From UBA5070 sp035352895 (GTDB lineage Bacteria > Fibrobacterota > Fibrobacteria > UBA5070): DNA of 64,000 nt. Position 1 is the first letter of the stretch. The number at the start of each line of letters is the position of its first letter. The stretch lies in contig DAOPYN010000013.1 in assembly GCA_035352895.1 (NCBI GenBank), positions 18,314 to 82,313 on the forward strand, written 5' to 3'. This document shows, one piece after another, positions 17,449 to 26,255 of this stretch. The position numbers and the translations under genes were made by a program. The notes below the pieces were generated by a model that saw nothing but the letters and a program-made list of their open reading frames with translations, had not been told where the DNA came from and made no database searches.

Positions 17449-18189
17449 TTAGGGGTTCTCCAGGGCATGGATCAGGTCCTGCGCGAGCTGATCGGCAAGT
17501 TGGGTCGCGGGAGGAAGCGTGTGCCAAGGGCGGTGGTCAGGAGTGGGCGGGAAGCCGGTCAACCACTGCTCCAGGCGATCCCCCCCCGGTCCCAGTCGGA
17601 TGGATCCGTGTTGGAGAAGAGCCTTCTGTCCCAGCTTGCGGGCCGAACCGACCCATTTGACCCCAAACCATTTCAATTCGTGGCGCGAGGTGGACGCAAA
17701 GCACGGAGCCGCCCCCAGACCCAACGGATCACGCGAGGAACTTCCCCGCTCCAGGCTCAACCCCTCGATGCCGACCGCCCGGCCAGCTTCAAGAAGCCAC
17801 TGGCCGAAGAATTCCTCGGGGGAACGCGCGCCCTGGCGAAAGATGGGGTGGTCGATGGGGAAGACCACGCTGTAGGTCAGTTCGTCCTGGTGCCATACGG
17901 CACGCCCACCCGTGGGACGATGGACCACCTCGGCGGGGCCGTCCGGGTCCGATCCCGGGGCGGCGCTCCAGGATTCCCAGCGAGGAGACAGGGCGATTTC
18001 CGGAGTCTGGTTCTTTCCCAGGCTCACCGTGGGGTGGTTCCAGGTGTACAAGCGCAGCACGGGGATGGTCGCTTCTCCGGAGCCACCGGTTCGAAGCGCG
18101 TGCTCCATGTCCTGGAACAGCATGGTGTCGACGCGCATGTGCTCGGCACCGCTGGCACCGTGGAGTGGATGGATCCGCAGTTGGCTCAT
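17449..18189 (-). CDS. Lipoate/octanoyl transferase of the LplA/LipM family
   Basis: Attaches lipoyl or octanoyl groups to lipoyl domains of 2-oxoacid dehydrogenases and GcvH. 246 aa. RPTGGRAVWH (91-100) is the substrate-binding loop. C163 in APCFAS matches the acyl-accepting cysteine position of LipM-type octanoyltransferases, and K178 in VKWVGSARK the conserved lysine. The cysteine and the absence of the C-terminal LplA accessory domain favour an octanoyltransferase, but ligase activity cannot be excluded. ATG 18189 has no Shine-Dalgarno; TACCTT lies 10 nt upstream on its strand. Divergent from asd. Confidence 0.8.
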   Translation of the reverse strand: MSQLRIHPLHGASGAEHMRVDTMLFQDMEHALRTGGSGEATIPVLRLYTWNHPTVSLGKNQTPEIALSPRWESWSAAPGSDPDGPAEVVHRPTGGRAVWHQDELTYSVVFPIDHPIFRQGARSPEEFFGQWLLEAGRAVGIEGLSLERGSSSRDPLGLGAAPCFASTSRHELKWFGVKWVGSARKLGQKALLQHGSIRLGPGGDRLEQWLTGFPPTPDHRPWHTLPPATQLADQLAQDLIHALENP

Positions 18190-18241
18190 TGGAAACAGCA
18201 AGGTACCTGATCGGTCCGATTCCAGCTATCTTTACCTCACT

Positions 18242-19243
18242 ATGTCCGTACGAGTCGCCATCATGGGTGCCACCGGGGCGGTGGGCGCCGAACTCCTCTC
18301 CCTTCTCGACGAGCGCAATTTCCCCATCGGGGAACTGCGGCTTCTGGCCAGCAAGCGTTCCGCCGGTACCACCCTAGAGTTCCAGGGTCGGAAACTCAAG
18401 GTGGAGGAGCTCATCCATGGCTCCTTCGAAGGAATCGATCTGGTCCTGGCTTCCGCCGGCGGATCCATTTCCGCCGAGTTCGCTCCCAGCGCCGTGAAGG
18501 CGGGTGCGGTGGTCGTGGACAACACGTCCAAGTTTCGCATGGTCGACGGTGTTCCTCTGGTGATCCCGGAAATCAACGCCGATCGGATCAAGGACCACAA
18601 GGGGATCATCGCCAACCCCAACTGCAGCACCATCATCATGGCCCTTCCGGTGTATCCGCTGCACAAGGCCTTCGGGATCAAGCGCGTCCATGCCGCCACC
18701 TACCAGGCAGCATCCGGAGCCGGCGCACGCGCCATGGAAGAGCTCAAGCAGGAGACCGCGGCGGTCCTGGAGGGCAGGGAATTCAAGCCCACCGTGATCC
18801 CGCATCCCTACGCGTTCAACGTCTTTCCCCACAACGCTCCCTGGGTGGCCGATGTCGGCTACAACGAGGAGGAGCTGAAGATGGTGAACGAGACCGCGAA
18901 GATCTTCGAGACGGATTCCGTCAAGGTCCACGCCACCTGCGTGCGCGTCCCGGTGTTGCGCGCCCATTCGGAAGCCCTGAACGTGGAGTTCGAACGCGAG
19001 GTCACCGTGGAGGAGGCGATGGCCGTGCTGGCCAAGGCTCCGGGAGTGCGGATCCTGGAGGATGCCGCATCCAACCGGTGGCCCATGCCCTTGGACGCGT
19101 CGGGCAAGGATCCGGTCCTGGTGGGACGCATGCGCAAGGATCGGAGCCAACCGAACACGCTCGACTTCTGGGTGGTGGGTGACCAGATCCGCAAGGGCGC
19201 CGCCCTGAACGCGGTCCAGATCGCCGAACACCTCTTCGCTTGA
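18242..19243 (+). CDS. asd: Aspartate-semialdehyde dehydrogenase
   Basis: Reduces aspartyl phosphate to aspartate semialdehyde with NADPH, for lysine/diaminopimelate, threonine and methionine synthesis. 333 aa. Rossmann motif GATGAVG near the N-terminus; catalytic C128 in NPNCST; YQAASGAGARAMEEL and HPYAFNVFPHN also match. The ATG at 18242 has no Shine-Dalgarno but TATCTT (18227-18232) lies 9 nt before it, suggesting a leaderless message. Followed at once by a small membrane protein and alr, so cell-wall precursor genes are grouped. Confidence 0.95.
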   Translation: MSVRVAIMGATGAVGAELLSLLDERNFPIGELRLLASKRSAGTTLEFQGRKLKVEELIHGSFEGIDLVLASAGGSISAEFAPSAVKAGAVVVDNTSKFRMVDGVPLVIPEINADRIKDHKGIIANPNCSTIIMALPVYPLHKAFGIKRVHAATYQAASGAGARAMEELKQETAAVLEGREFKPTVIPHPYAFNVFPHNAPWVADVGYNEEELKMVNETAKIFETDSVKVHATCVRVPVLRAHSEALNVEFEREVTVEEAMAVLAKAPGVRILEDAASNRWPMPLDASGKDPVLVGRMRKDRSQPNTLDFWVVGDQIRKGAALNAVQIAEHLFA

Positions 19244-19254
19244 GCCATCCCGGG

Positions 19255-19440
19255 ATGGCTTGGATCGTCCTGGGTGCACTGATCGTTTCGGCGGCCTTCT
19301 ATCTGATGGTCCTTCGCCAGGTGTTGCGGTGCGAAGAGCGTCTGAGAGCCATGGTGGTCTCCACCGAGTCCGCCATGGCGCGCCGGTACAAGGCCAAGTT
19401 GGTCGCACCTCCCTCCCAGGACGAGGAGGGCGAGGAGTGA
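19255..19440 (+). CDS. Small single-pass membrane protein between asd and alr
   Basis: 61 aa: one N-terminal transmembrane helix (WIVLGALIVSAAFYLMVL), then a basic/acidic cytoplasmic tail. The family is unknown. The frame is kept by context: its TGA overlaps the alr GTG (GTGA), and an in-frame TTG at 19240 would overlap the asd stop in the same way. Neither start has a clear Shine-Dalgarno. It may help couple translation through the asd-alr operon. Confidence 0.5.
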   Translation: MAWIVLGALIVSAAFYLMVLRQVLRCEERLRAMVVSTESAMARRYKAKLVAPPSQDEEGEE

Positions 19441-20534
19441 GCGCGTCGGGTAGCTGGGTGGAGGTCGATCGCGGGGCGCTTTCGCGCAACATCGCCATCA
19501 TCCGCAAGCAGGTGGGCCGGCGGCTGGTCCTGGTCTTGGTGAAAGCGGATGGCTACGGGCACGGAGCGGTGGAGACCGCCAGGACCGTGCTGGAGGCGGG
19601 CGCCGATCGCGTGGGCGTGGCGAGACTCCACGAGGGGGGGCAACTGCGCCGATCCGGAGTGGAGGGACCGATCCATGTCCTGGAACCGTTCCACCCCGAC
19701 GACCTTGCCGAGTACGGCAGGTTGGGACTTGTGGCCACGGTGTGCGATCCGGATGCCGCGCAAGCCCTGTCCGACCACGGAACCGCCGGAGGAACACCCC
19801 TGACGGCGCACCTCAAGGTGGACACCGGCATGGCGCGACTTGGGTTGCACCACCAGCGGGATCTGGACCGGATCCGCTCCATCTTGTCGTTGCCGGGAGT
19901 CCATTGGGAGGGGATCTTCACCCATTTCGCCCGCTCCGACGACGATCCCGTCGCCACCGAGCTGCAGCTGGAGCGCTTCCTGGGGCTGCTGGCCGCGCTC
20001 GAAGCATCGGGCGTGCGCCCGCCCATCGCCCACGCGGCCAACTCGGCAGCCATCTTCCGGCATCCCGAGTCCTTCCTGGACATGGTCCGGCCCGGGATCG
20101 CGGTGTACGGCTACCCCCCGCCGGGCGCGGAGGATGCCGGGCTGGAGCCGGTCCTGCGCCTGCGTTCCACGGTGAGGCATCTGTCCTGGAAGGAGCCCGG
20201 TGAGGCGGTGAGCTACGGCGCCACCTGGGTCGCTTCGCGTCGCACTCGTCTGGCGGTGCTGCCTCTGGGATACGGGGACGGATTCTGGCGGGGCCATTCC
20301 AATCGGTTTTCCGTGGAGATCAACGGCACGATGTGTCCGCAGGTGGGGCGCATCTGCATGGACCTCATGATGGTCGACGTCACCGATGCGCCTTCGGTGG
20401 AGATCGGAGACGCCGCCTGGATCATCGGCAGCCGTCCCGAACTGTCCGCCGAGCGCCTGGCCCGGAACCTGGACACGATCGTCTACGAGGTCCTTTGCGA
20501 TCTGGGGCGGCGGCTGGAGAGGGTGTTCGTCTAG
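19437..20534 (+). CDS. alr: Alanine racemase
   Basis: PLP-dependent interconversion of L- and D-alanine for peptidoglycan. 365 aa. PLP lysine K36 in VLVKADGYGHG; catalytic tyrosine Y260 in SYGATW; C-terminal GRICMDLMMVDVT. The GTG start overlaps the preceding stop by 4 bp. The 156-bp gap that follows (20535-20690) contains no gene; it holds the probable promoter of the TonB cluster. Confidence 0.95.
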   Translation: MSASGSWVEVDRGALSRNIAIIRKQVGRRLVLVLVKADGYGHGAVETARTVLEAGADRVGVARLHEGGQLRRSGVEGPIHVLEPFHPDDLAEYGRLGLVATVCDPDAAQALSDHGTAGGTPLTAHLKVDTGMARLGLHHQRDLDRIRSILSLPGVHWEGIFTHFARSDDDPVATELQLERFLGLLAALEASGVRPPIAHAANSAAIFRHPESFLDMVRPGIAVYGYPPPGAEDAGLEPVLRLRSTVRHLSWKEPGEAVSYGATWVASRRTRLAVLPLGYGDGFWRGHSNRFSVEINGTMCPQVGRICMDLMMVDVTDAPSVEIGDAAWIIGSRPELSAERLARNLDTIVYEVLCDLGRRLERVFV

Positions 20535-20690
20535 GATCCGGCTTCCGGCACGCGCAAGGGCGCAGGCGGGGAACGGAGGCGTTGGGGATCCGATCTCGCA
20601 CGATTCAGCCCGTCCTGGGGGGGATCCACCTTCGAGCGGGACCAATCCATCGCGGCACGGCGCACGCCGATTTGGTAGATTGACCGCTCC

Positions 20691-21443
20691 ATGGTCCGTC
20701 TTCTTCTATTCACGGTCGCCGTCCTTTCCGCGACCACCTTCGCCCAGTCCTCCGACGAGGTCGCTCGCGAAATCCAGCGCCTCAAGACCCTGGTCGACGA
20801 GGAGAGACGGGGGATTTCCGCGGACTCCGCCCGCCATGCCGCCTGGCTGGCCCAGTCCAAGACCCGCCTCGCCTCGATGCGGCAGGATGCTTCGCGTCTG
20901 GCCACCGAGCGCGACAGCCTCCGCATGCTGGCCGAGCGAGAGAACCGCCCGAAGCCGCCCGCTCCACCACCCAAGACCAGCGCCGCGGTGCGCAAGGAAG
21001 CCTTGGCCGCATCCCTGGCCTTGGAGATCGAGAAGTCCCTGCCGCTTCTGTCCGGCGCCGACAGCCAGACGGTTGCCGAACGCTGGCAGGGGATGGTCAA
21101 GGGGCTGCGTACCGGTCGCCAGGCTCCCGACGAGGTCCTGGCGAGGTTTTTGGACGACCTGTCCGAACGTCTGGATCTGGCTTCTTCCATCCGCCTTCGC
21201 TCCGGATCGCGCACCGGCGCCGATGGCCGGACGCGCAAGGGGCATTGGATCGATCTTGGAACCTCCAGCCAGGCCTTCGTGGACCGCGAGGGAGTGGTGG
21301 CGGATTGGAGGCTTCCCGATGGCCGGTGGGTCTCCCTGGACCCCCAGGCGACGCGTGAATTGGCGCGTGCCGTGCACGTGATTTCCGGTGAAGGATCGCC
21401 TGCCTGGGTGAATCTGCCGGTCCGTGCGGAGGTGGGCAAATGA
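20691..21443 (+). CDS. Periplasmic coiled-coil protein of the TonB cluster (DUF3450-like)
   Basis: 250 aa. Signal peptide (MVRLLLFTVAVLSATTFAQ), then a long coiled coil (about residues 22-85), a Pro-rich hinge and a C-terminal globular domain ending in WRLPDGRWVSLDPQAT. In size, architecture and position it corresponds to the DUF3450 protein that opens Ttp-type TonB clusters in Vibrio and relatives; sequence similarity is weak by eye. It overlaps the next gene (ATGA). No Shine-Dalgarno; TAGATT (20676-20681) is 9 nt before ATG. Confidence 0.6.
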   Translation: MVRLLLFTVAVLSATTFAQSSDEVAREIQRLKTLVDEERRGISADSARHAAWLAQSKTRLASMRQDASRLATERDSLRMLAERENRPKPPAPPPKTSAAVRKEALAASLALEIEKSLPLLSGADSQTVAERWQGMVKGLRTGRQAPDEVLARFLDDLSERLDLASSIRLRSGSRTGADGRTRKGHWIDLGTSSQAFVDREGVVADWRLPDGRWVSLDPQATRELARAVHVISGEGSPAWVNLPVRAEVGK

Positions 21444-22900
21444 TCCTCCTTGCCCTGTCCGTGCTGCTTGTCTCCGCGGATCCTCCGCCCGCCGCCGCCA
21501 CCAAGACCCAGCGCACGGAATTGGCGCGGCTCCAGAAGCTCCGCGACAGCCTGGTGGCCTTCCGCTGGGAGAAGCGCCGTCAGGATCTTGCCGAACGCGA
21601 CATCCGGAGCGATGAATTCGTGCAGGTCCGCGACAGCTTGGAGGCGATTCGCCAGGAGCGGTCCCAAGCCGACCTGGATTGGCGCCGGATCGCCCGGGAC
21701 CAGGGTGGGCAGGCGCCCGTGATGGCTGTTTCCGATCCCACGGATCCCCTGGACGGGGTGCGCAGGGAATTGTCGGGTCGGCTGGAGGCCTTGCAGGAAC
21801 GCGTTTCGCGCGGGATTCCCTGGAAGCTGGATGAACGTCGGGCCGCGGTCGATTCCGTCCGACGCCTGGTTTCCGAAGCCGGAGCGGTGGAAACCACGCT
21901 TCCCCGTGCGGTGGAGCTGTGGCGATCCGAATGGCGCCGGGCGGGACGGATCGATTCCTCCCGTGGTCCGTTGCCGCGTCCGGAAGGCGAGGCCGCGACG
22001 GGAACGATGCTGGTCTGGGGTGCCCTGGGCGGATGGTACGCGTCTCAGGAAGGCGACATCCGCGGTGCCCTGGTGCGGTCGGGTCCAGGAGGCGCTTGGG
22101 AATGGCGCGAGGACCTTTCCGATTCGGCTCGCCGGATCTTGTCCGGTTCGGGTGCGCTCCTTCCCGTGGACCCCGGCGTGGGCAGCGCCGAAGGGGAAGG
22201 CTTCTTCCACGTGGTAAAGCCGTCTGGATGGAAGGCGACGCTCGCCGGATTGCTGGACTTCCGGCAGGGGCCGTTGCATCTGGCTGCGCTGTGGGCGGCC
22301 CGCGCCGTGATGGCCCTCCTCGTGTTCCTGTGCGGATTGGTGGTGTGGACCGGCTGGATCGCCCACCGTCGCCTGCGCCGCGAGGAACGCGATGCGGTGC
22401 GCTACGAGGAGGTCGTGGTTCCGGCCATGTCCACGGATTCCGGCGCCAAGGCCCTGGCGACCACGCTCCCGGACACCATGGCCGGGCGGCTCACCCGCAT
22501 GGGATTGGGATCGCGCGAATTGTCTCCGGATGCGCTGGAGCAGGTGCTCACCGCGGCGGAATCCGCCGAACAGCGCAAGATGGAGCGGGGACTGTCCAGC
22601 CTCGGAACCATCGGATCCAACGCGCCGTTCATCGGGCTGTTCGGGACGGTGTGCGGCATCCTGGATGCCTTCGCCGCCCTGGGCCAGGCCGGAGGAGGTC
22701 CGCAGGCGGTGATGACCGCCATCGCCGAGGCCCTGGTGGCCACCGCGGTGGGACTGTTCGTGGCCATTCCCGCCATCTGGGTGTACAACACCCTGCAGGC
22801 GCGCGCCATCGAACTGGGAGCCCGTGTTCGCGAGTTGCGCATCCTGATGGTCGCCGCCTCCTTGGACGCGGCCTCGCGTTCGGGAGCCATGGGCAAGTAG
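21440..22900 (+). CDS. TtpC-type MotA/TolQ/ExbB proton channel with periplasmic N-terminal domain
   Basis: 486 aa. A signal peptide or anchor, a coiled-coil and globular periplasmic domain (about 20-280), then an ExbB/TolQ domain. Three transmembrane segments are visible: ALWAARAVMALLVFLCGLVVW, NAPFIGLFGTVCGILDAF and ALVATAVGLFVAIPAIWVY. The second and third carry the GLFGTV and TAVGL motifs of the proton channel. This is the TtpC architecture. No separate ExbB gene is present, so this protein is probably the only channel subunit. It abuts exbD. Confidence 0.8.
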   Translation: MILLALSVLLVSADPPPAAATKTQRTELARLQKLRDSLVAFRWEKRRQDLAERDIRSDEFVQVRDSLEAIRQERSQADLDWRRIARDQGGQAPVMAVSDPTDPLDGVRRELSGRLEALQERVSRGIPWKLDERRAAVDSVRRLVSEAGAVETTLPRAVELWRSEWRRAGRIDSSRGPLPRPEGEAATGTMLVWGALGGWYASQEGDIRGALVRSGPGGAWEWREDLSDSARRILSGSGALLPVDPGVGSAEGEGFFHVVKPSGWKATLAGLLDFRQGPLHLAALWAARAVMALLVFLCGLVVWTGWIAHRRLRREERDAVRYEEVVVPAMSTDSGAKALATTLPDTMAGRLTRMGLGSRELSPDALEQVLTAAESAEQRKMERGLSSLGTIGSNAPFIGLFGTVCGILDAFAALGQAGGGPQAVMTAIAEALVATAVGLFVAIPAIWVYNTLQARAIELGARVRELRILMVAASLDAASRSGAMGK

Positions 22901-23314
22901 ATGGCTGGCGAAGCGGGAGCACCCCGAAGGCCCATCGCGGCCATCAACATGACTCCGCTGGTGGACATCATGCTGGTGCTCCTGATCATCTTCCTCCTGG
23001 TGACCCAGGCGGTGGATTCGGCCGCGGTGCCCATCCGCCTGCCTTCGGCATCCAAGGCCCAGAGTTCCGCGCCCACCTCGCTGTTGGTGTCGCTGGATCC
23101 CTCCGGCGTGGTGCGTTTGGATGGTCGGGCCTACGACCGACCGGGTTTGCGACGGATCCTGTCCGACCTGTCCCGGCGCGACACGGCCCTGCAGGTGGTG
23201 CTGGCGGCGGACGAACGTCTGCCGTACGCCAAGGTGATGGCCGTCCTGGACGATGTCCGGGGGGCCGGAGTGCGTCGCTACGCCCTCAAGGTCAAGGCAG
23301 GTCCGTCGCCATGA
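22901..23314 (+). CDS. exbD: ExbD/TolR biopolymer transport protein
   Basis: 137 aa: a short cytoplasmic N-terminus, one transmembrane helix with the channel aspartate (INMTPLVDIMLVLLIIFL; the D of PLVDIM), and a periplasmic domain with VVLAADERLPYAKVMAVLDDVRGAG. Works with the ExbB partner to power TonB by proton flow. Starts directly after the previous stop and overlaps tonB by ATGA. Confidence 0.92.
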   Translation: MAGEAGAPRRPIAAINMTPLVDIMLVLLIIFLLVTQAVDSAAVPIRLPSASKAQSSAPTSLLVSLDPSGVVRLDGRAYDRPGLRRILSDLSRRDTALQVVLAADERLPYAKVMAVLDDVRGAGVRRYALKVKAGPSP

Positions 23315-24096
23315 GCCGTCCGGTGCGGTCGCGCTCGCAATGGCGTCGACGACCGGAATGGGGGCGGTCCAGCCGGGTACCGGCGTTGTTGGTGCCGCAT
23401 CCGTCGCGTCGCAAGCTTCCTTGGCTGCTTCCGCTGGTGGCCGTGCTGGCCGCCGCGGCATGGTGGTTCGCGCCAGCCCCCGCCTCCCAGGTGACCCCTC
23501 CCTCCCAGGGGAGGGTTTTGGACGCGGTGCCGGTGGATCTGCCCCAGCCCCCGCCGCAGGTGTCGCAGCCCCAGGAATTCACAACACCGCAGGCCACTCC
23601 CGTGGCGACCACCCAAGCCGTGGCCATGTCCGCTCCGGTGGCGGGTCTGGTGGATCCGGGTGCCGGTGGAGGAGCCGGGAATGCGCCGGGGTTGGATCTT
23701 GGCCTGGAAGGTGGCCCCGATGGGATGGCGGTGGCCGCTGGCGGTGGTGGCAAGGGAAAGGGAATCGGGACCGGGACGGGTGATGGCGTGGGCACCCAGC
23801 GCATGGTGTATCAGCAGGGGCAGGTGGACCAGGACGCGGGGGTTTCCAGCCTCCAGGACCCCTGCTATCCGCGACGCGCCAAGGAGGAAGGTGTCCAGGC
23901 CAGCGTGGAGCTGAGGATCCTGGTGGACGAGCGCGGACGGGTGGAAAAGCTGGAGATCTTCGGTGCTCCGCCAGGATACGGTTTCGAGGCCGCCATCCAG
24001 GCGGCCAGCCAGAATTGGCGCTTCAAGCCGGCTCAATTGGGCGGTGTTCCGGTGCCCCAATGGGTGCGCCTTCCCTACACCTTCCATCTGGAGTGA
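23311..24096 (+). CDS. tonB: TonB energy transducer
   Basis: 261 aa. Basic cytoplasmic N-terminus, a transmembrane helix (LPWLLPLVAVLAAAAWWF), a Pro/Gln- then Gly-rich periplasmic linker, and a C-terminal TonB domain (DPCYPRRAKEEGVQASVELRILVDERG, then NWRFKPAQLGG). The linker lacks the classic Pro-Lys repeats and is Gly-rich, so the reach across the periplasm may differ. ATGA overlap with exbD; the stop overlaps the TPR gene start. Confidence 0.88.
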   Translation: MSRPVRSRSQWRRRPEWGRSSRVPALLVPHPSRRKLPWLLPLVAVLAAAAWWFAPAPASQVTPPSQGRVLDAVPVDLPQPPPQVSQPQEFTTPQATPVATTQAVAMSAPVAGLVDPGAGGGAGNAPGLDLGLEGGPDGMAVAAGGGGKGKGIGTGTGDGVGTQRMVYQQGQVDQDAGVSSLQDPCYPRRAKEEGVQASVELRILVDERGRVEKLEIFGAPPGYGFEAAIQAASQNWRFKPAQLGGVPVPQWVRLPYTFHLE

Positions 24097-25064
24097 TGGG
24101 AATGGTCACCTTTTCCCTGGTGCTTTCGATGTGGGCGGGCGCGTCCTTGGACCTTTTCACCAAGGCCGGGATCGCCTACGACTCCGGCCGGATCGAGGAG
24201 GCGGCCCGCCTCTACCGGTTGGCGGGGCGTCGCGGCGAGCAACCTGCCATCGCCTGGTTCAATTACGGCAACTGCCAAGCCCGCCTCAAGCGTCGTGGAG
24301 AAGCCGCCGCCGCCTGGCGCAAGGCCCTGGAATGGGCGCCGCGTTTCAAGCGGGCCCGGCTGAATCTGGCCATCCTGTCGGAAGAGGATGGTCAGGTGGG
24401 GGTGGCCGTGGCCCAGTACGAACAGCTTTGGGAGTTGGATCCCAAGGATCCGTTGCCCGCCGAGCGCCTGGCCGAGATCCGCTTGTCGCAGAACGACGCG
24501 ATGGGTGGGATCGAATGGTTCTCCAAGGCACTCCAGGCCGACTCTACCCGTGCCAGCTCCCACGAAGGCATGGTGCGTGCCCATCTCCAGGCGCGCGACA
24601 CCCTGGCCGCGCGCCGCGCCTTGACGCGCTGGGCGCAACTGGGTGTGGACACCGCATCGGGTCCCTGGGTCACCCGGGCGGCCCTCTGGGAACGGACGGG
24701 GCAGTGGGAACAGGCCCGCACCAGCATCCAGCAGGCCCTGGCCCTGGATTCCACGCGTGCCAGCTCCTGGATGCTCCTGGCGCGCATCCTGCAAAGGGAT
24801 GGATCGGATGCCACCGCAGTGGTGGTGTTGCGGCAGGCCACCCGCGTCCTTCCCCGCGAAGGGCGCCTCTGGAAGGCGTTGGGGCAGGCGGCTTGGCGCG
24901 CCGAACAGGGCGAGGAAGCCTTCCGCGCCCTGGATACGGCCCTTTCCCTGGGGGAGGCGGGAGCATCGGACCTCCTGGAACGGTTGGCCATCTGGCACCA
25001 GATCCGCGGCGAGCTGGACCTGGCCAAGCGCGCCCGGGAACGGGTGAAATCATCCAAAGGTTAG
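24096..25064 (+). CDS. Exported TPR protein closing the TonB cluster
   Basis: 322 aa with a short signal peptide and about seven TPR-like helical repeats covering the rest. In Ttp-type clusters a TPR protein follows TonB and is thought to connect the complex with the outer membrane or cell wall. The ATG at 24096 shares its first base with the tonB stop; an upstream GTG at 24093 is an alternative. Confidence 0.75.
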   Translation: MGMVTFSLVLSMWAGASLDLFTKAGIAYDSGRIEEAARLYRLAGRRGEQPAIAWFNYGNCQARLKRRGEAAAAWRKALEWAPRFKRARLNLAILSEEDGQVGVAVAQYEQLWELDPKDPLPAERLAEIRLSQNDAMGGIEWFSKALQADSTRASSHEGMVRAHLQARDTLAARRALTRWAQLGVDTASGPWVTRAALWERTGQWEQARTSIQQALALDSTRASSWMLLARILQRDGSDATAVVVLRQATRVLPREGRLWKALGQAAWRAEQGEEAFRALDTALSLGEAGASDLLERLAIWHQIRGELDLAKRARERVKSSKG

Positions 25065-25252
25065 ACCAGGAGTCAGAGGCGGTTGGCGAGGTAAGGGCCG
25101 ATATGAGGGCTGGAGGTGGAGGCATTTTCGAGTGTCCTGAAGTTGTTTCCCTCTGCGCCCCTTCTGCCCGGTTTTTGGCGGAACCCCTCGCAAGTTCTGA
25201 TATTTCATGATATTATGATGATTCAGACTCACGGTTCCTCAGGAGACTTTGC

Positions 25253-26164
25253 ATGCGTCACTGCCTGACTTCCGGACTTGCGACTCGGCTTGCCGCCGCG
25301 CTTGCCGTTCTCTGCGCCATTCCCACCCAGGTCCGCGCATGGGACGAGGACCGCGTCTCCAGCGAGATCCAGCCCTACTTCGGCATCTGGGCTGGAACGT
25401 ACATGGTCAATACCGATGATCTGTACACGAACGTGGGCGACAAGGGAAAGACCGTCCTCGGGGATGATTTCTTCCTGGACGTCCTGCCTGCTGGCGGTGT
25501 GAGCTTGGGTGTGGCCTATTCCCGGTTGCATACCGGTCTCAACATCGGCTACCAGCTGATCGATGGCGCTTCCGGCAAGGACAAGGCACTGGCCAAGCTG
25601 GGCCTGTACTCCAAGTACCAGTACCAGGTGATTCCGGTGGACCTGTCCGTGGACGTGGCGATGTTCCCCAACGAATACCCGGTCAATCTGCTGTTGGGTG
25701 GCTCTTTTGGCGTGGGCCTCTTGGGGATCCGCAATCCATACACCACTTTGGGGCACATGGAAGGCACCGACACCGTGGTCACCTTCTACTACAACGACTG
25801 GACGTACTCCAACGCTCTTCTCGCCACCGGGTACATCGGTGCGCGCATCAACCTGGGACGTCGCCTGAACCTGGAAGGACAATTGGGCTGGCGCGTGCTC
25901 CAGTCCGATGCCATGGAGCTGGGCGATGGCATGGTGACCGGACGTCTTTCGGAGATCAAGACCGACTCCGCCGGCAAGTCCACGATGTTCATCGAGCCGG
26001 CGCCGCTGGACCTCTCGGGTGCCTACTTCCGGGTGGATCTGCGCTGGACCTTCGCCTCCCAGGTGGAGCGCGAGGCCGATCAGCGGACGGTTCTGCGTGC
26101 TCGCGAAGTGCGCGACGCCTTGGCTCTGGCCGCTCTCCGACCCTACCGCGTCAGCGCTCGCTGA
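25253..26164 (+). CDS. Exported outer-membrane beta-barrel protein, unknown function
   Basis: 303 aa. Signal peptide to about residue 29 (IPTQVRAWD). The remainder has alternating hydrophobic and aromatic strands (PYFGIWAGTYMV, GVSLGVAYSRLHTGLNIGYQL, GAYFRVDLRWTF) typical of a small barrel, and the C-terminal 35 residues are Arg/Ala-rich. The ATG follows AGGAG (25241-25245). The upstream 188 bp (25065-25252) hold no gene; an AT-rich patch with TATTAT is the likely promoter. A strong terminator follows, so it is monocistronic. Confidence 0.65.
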   Translation: MRHCLTSGLATRLAAALAVLCAIPTQVRAWDEDRVSSEIQPYFGIWAGTYMVNTDDLYTNVGDKGKTVLGDDFFLDVLPAGGVSLGVAYSRLHTGLNIGYQLIDGASGKDKALAKLGLYSKYQYQVIPVDLSVDVAMFPNEYPVNLLLGGSFGVGLLGIRNPYTTLGHMEGTDTVVTFYYNDWTYSNALLATGYIGARINLGRRLNLEGQLGWRVLQSDAMELGDGMVTGRLSEIKTDSAGKSTMFIEPAPLDLSGAYFRVDLRWTFASQVEREADQRTVLRAREVRDALALAALRPYRVSAR

Positions 26165-26185
26165 GATTCTTTTTCAAGAACTTGT

Positions 26186-26218
26186 CCCCGGACCCTTTCG
26201 AGAGGGCCGGGGCTTTTT
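26186..26218 (+). terminator. Intrinsic terminator after the barrel protein
   Basis: Stem CCCCGG-CCCT/AGGG-CCGGGG with a short TTCG-containing loop, followed by CTTTTTAT. It lies 20 bp past the stop and before purM. Confidence 0.9.
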
Positions 26219-26255
26219 ATATGTTGGTCTCCCTTTTTCCGAGGATCGTCGTCGC

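Noticed and set aside
18910..18922. GACGGATTCCGTC inside asd (also 36953-36965 and near copies at 40503, 45961 and 54341) as a dispersed regulatory palindrome
   Set aside because: In coding regions nearly all copies fall in the same codon frame (T/S-D-S-V) and are explained by preferred codons. Only the intergenic copies are kept as candidates.
20535..20690. Possible small gene or RNA between alr and the TonB cluster
   Set aside because: No credible frame with a start signal and no stable stem with a T-tract; only the TAGATT promoter-like element is supported.
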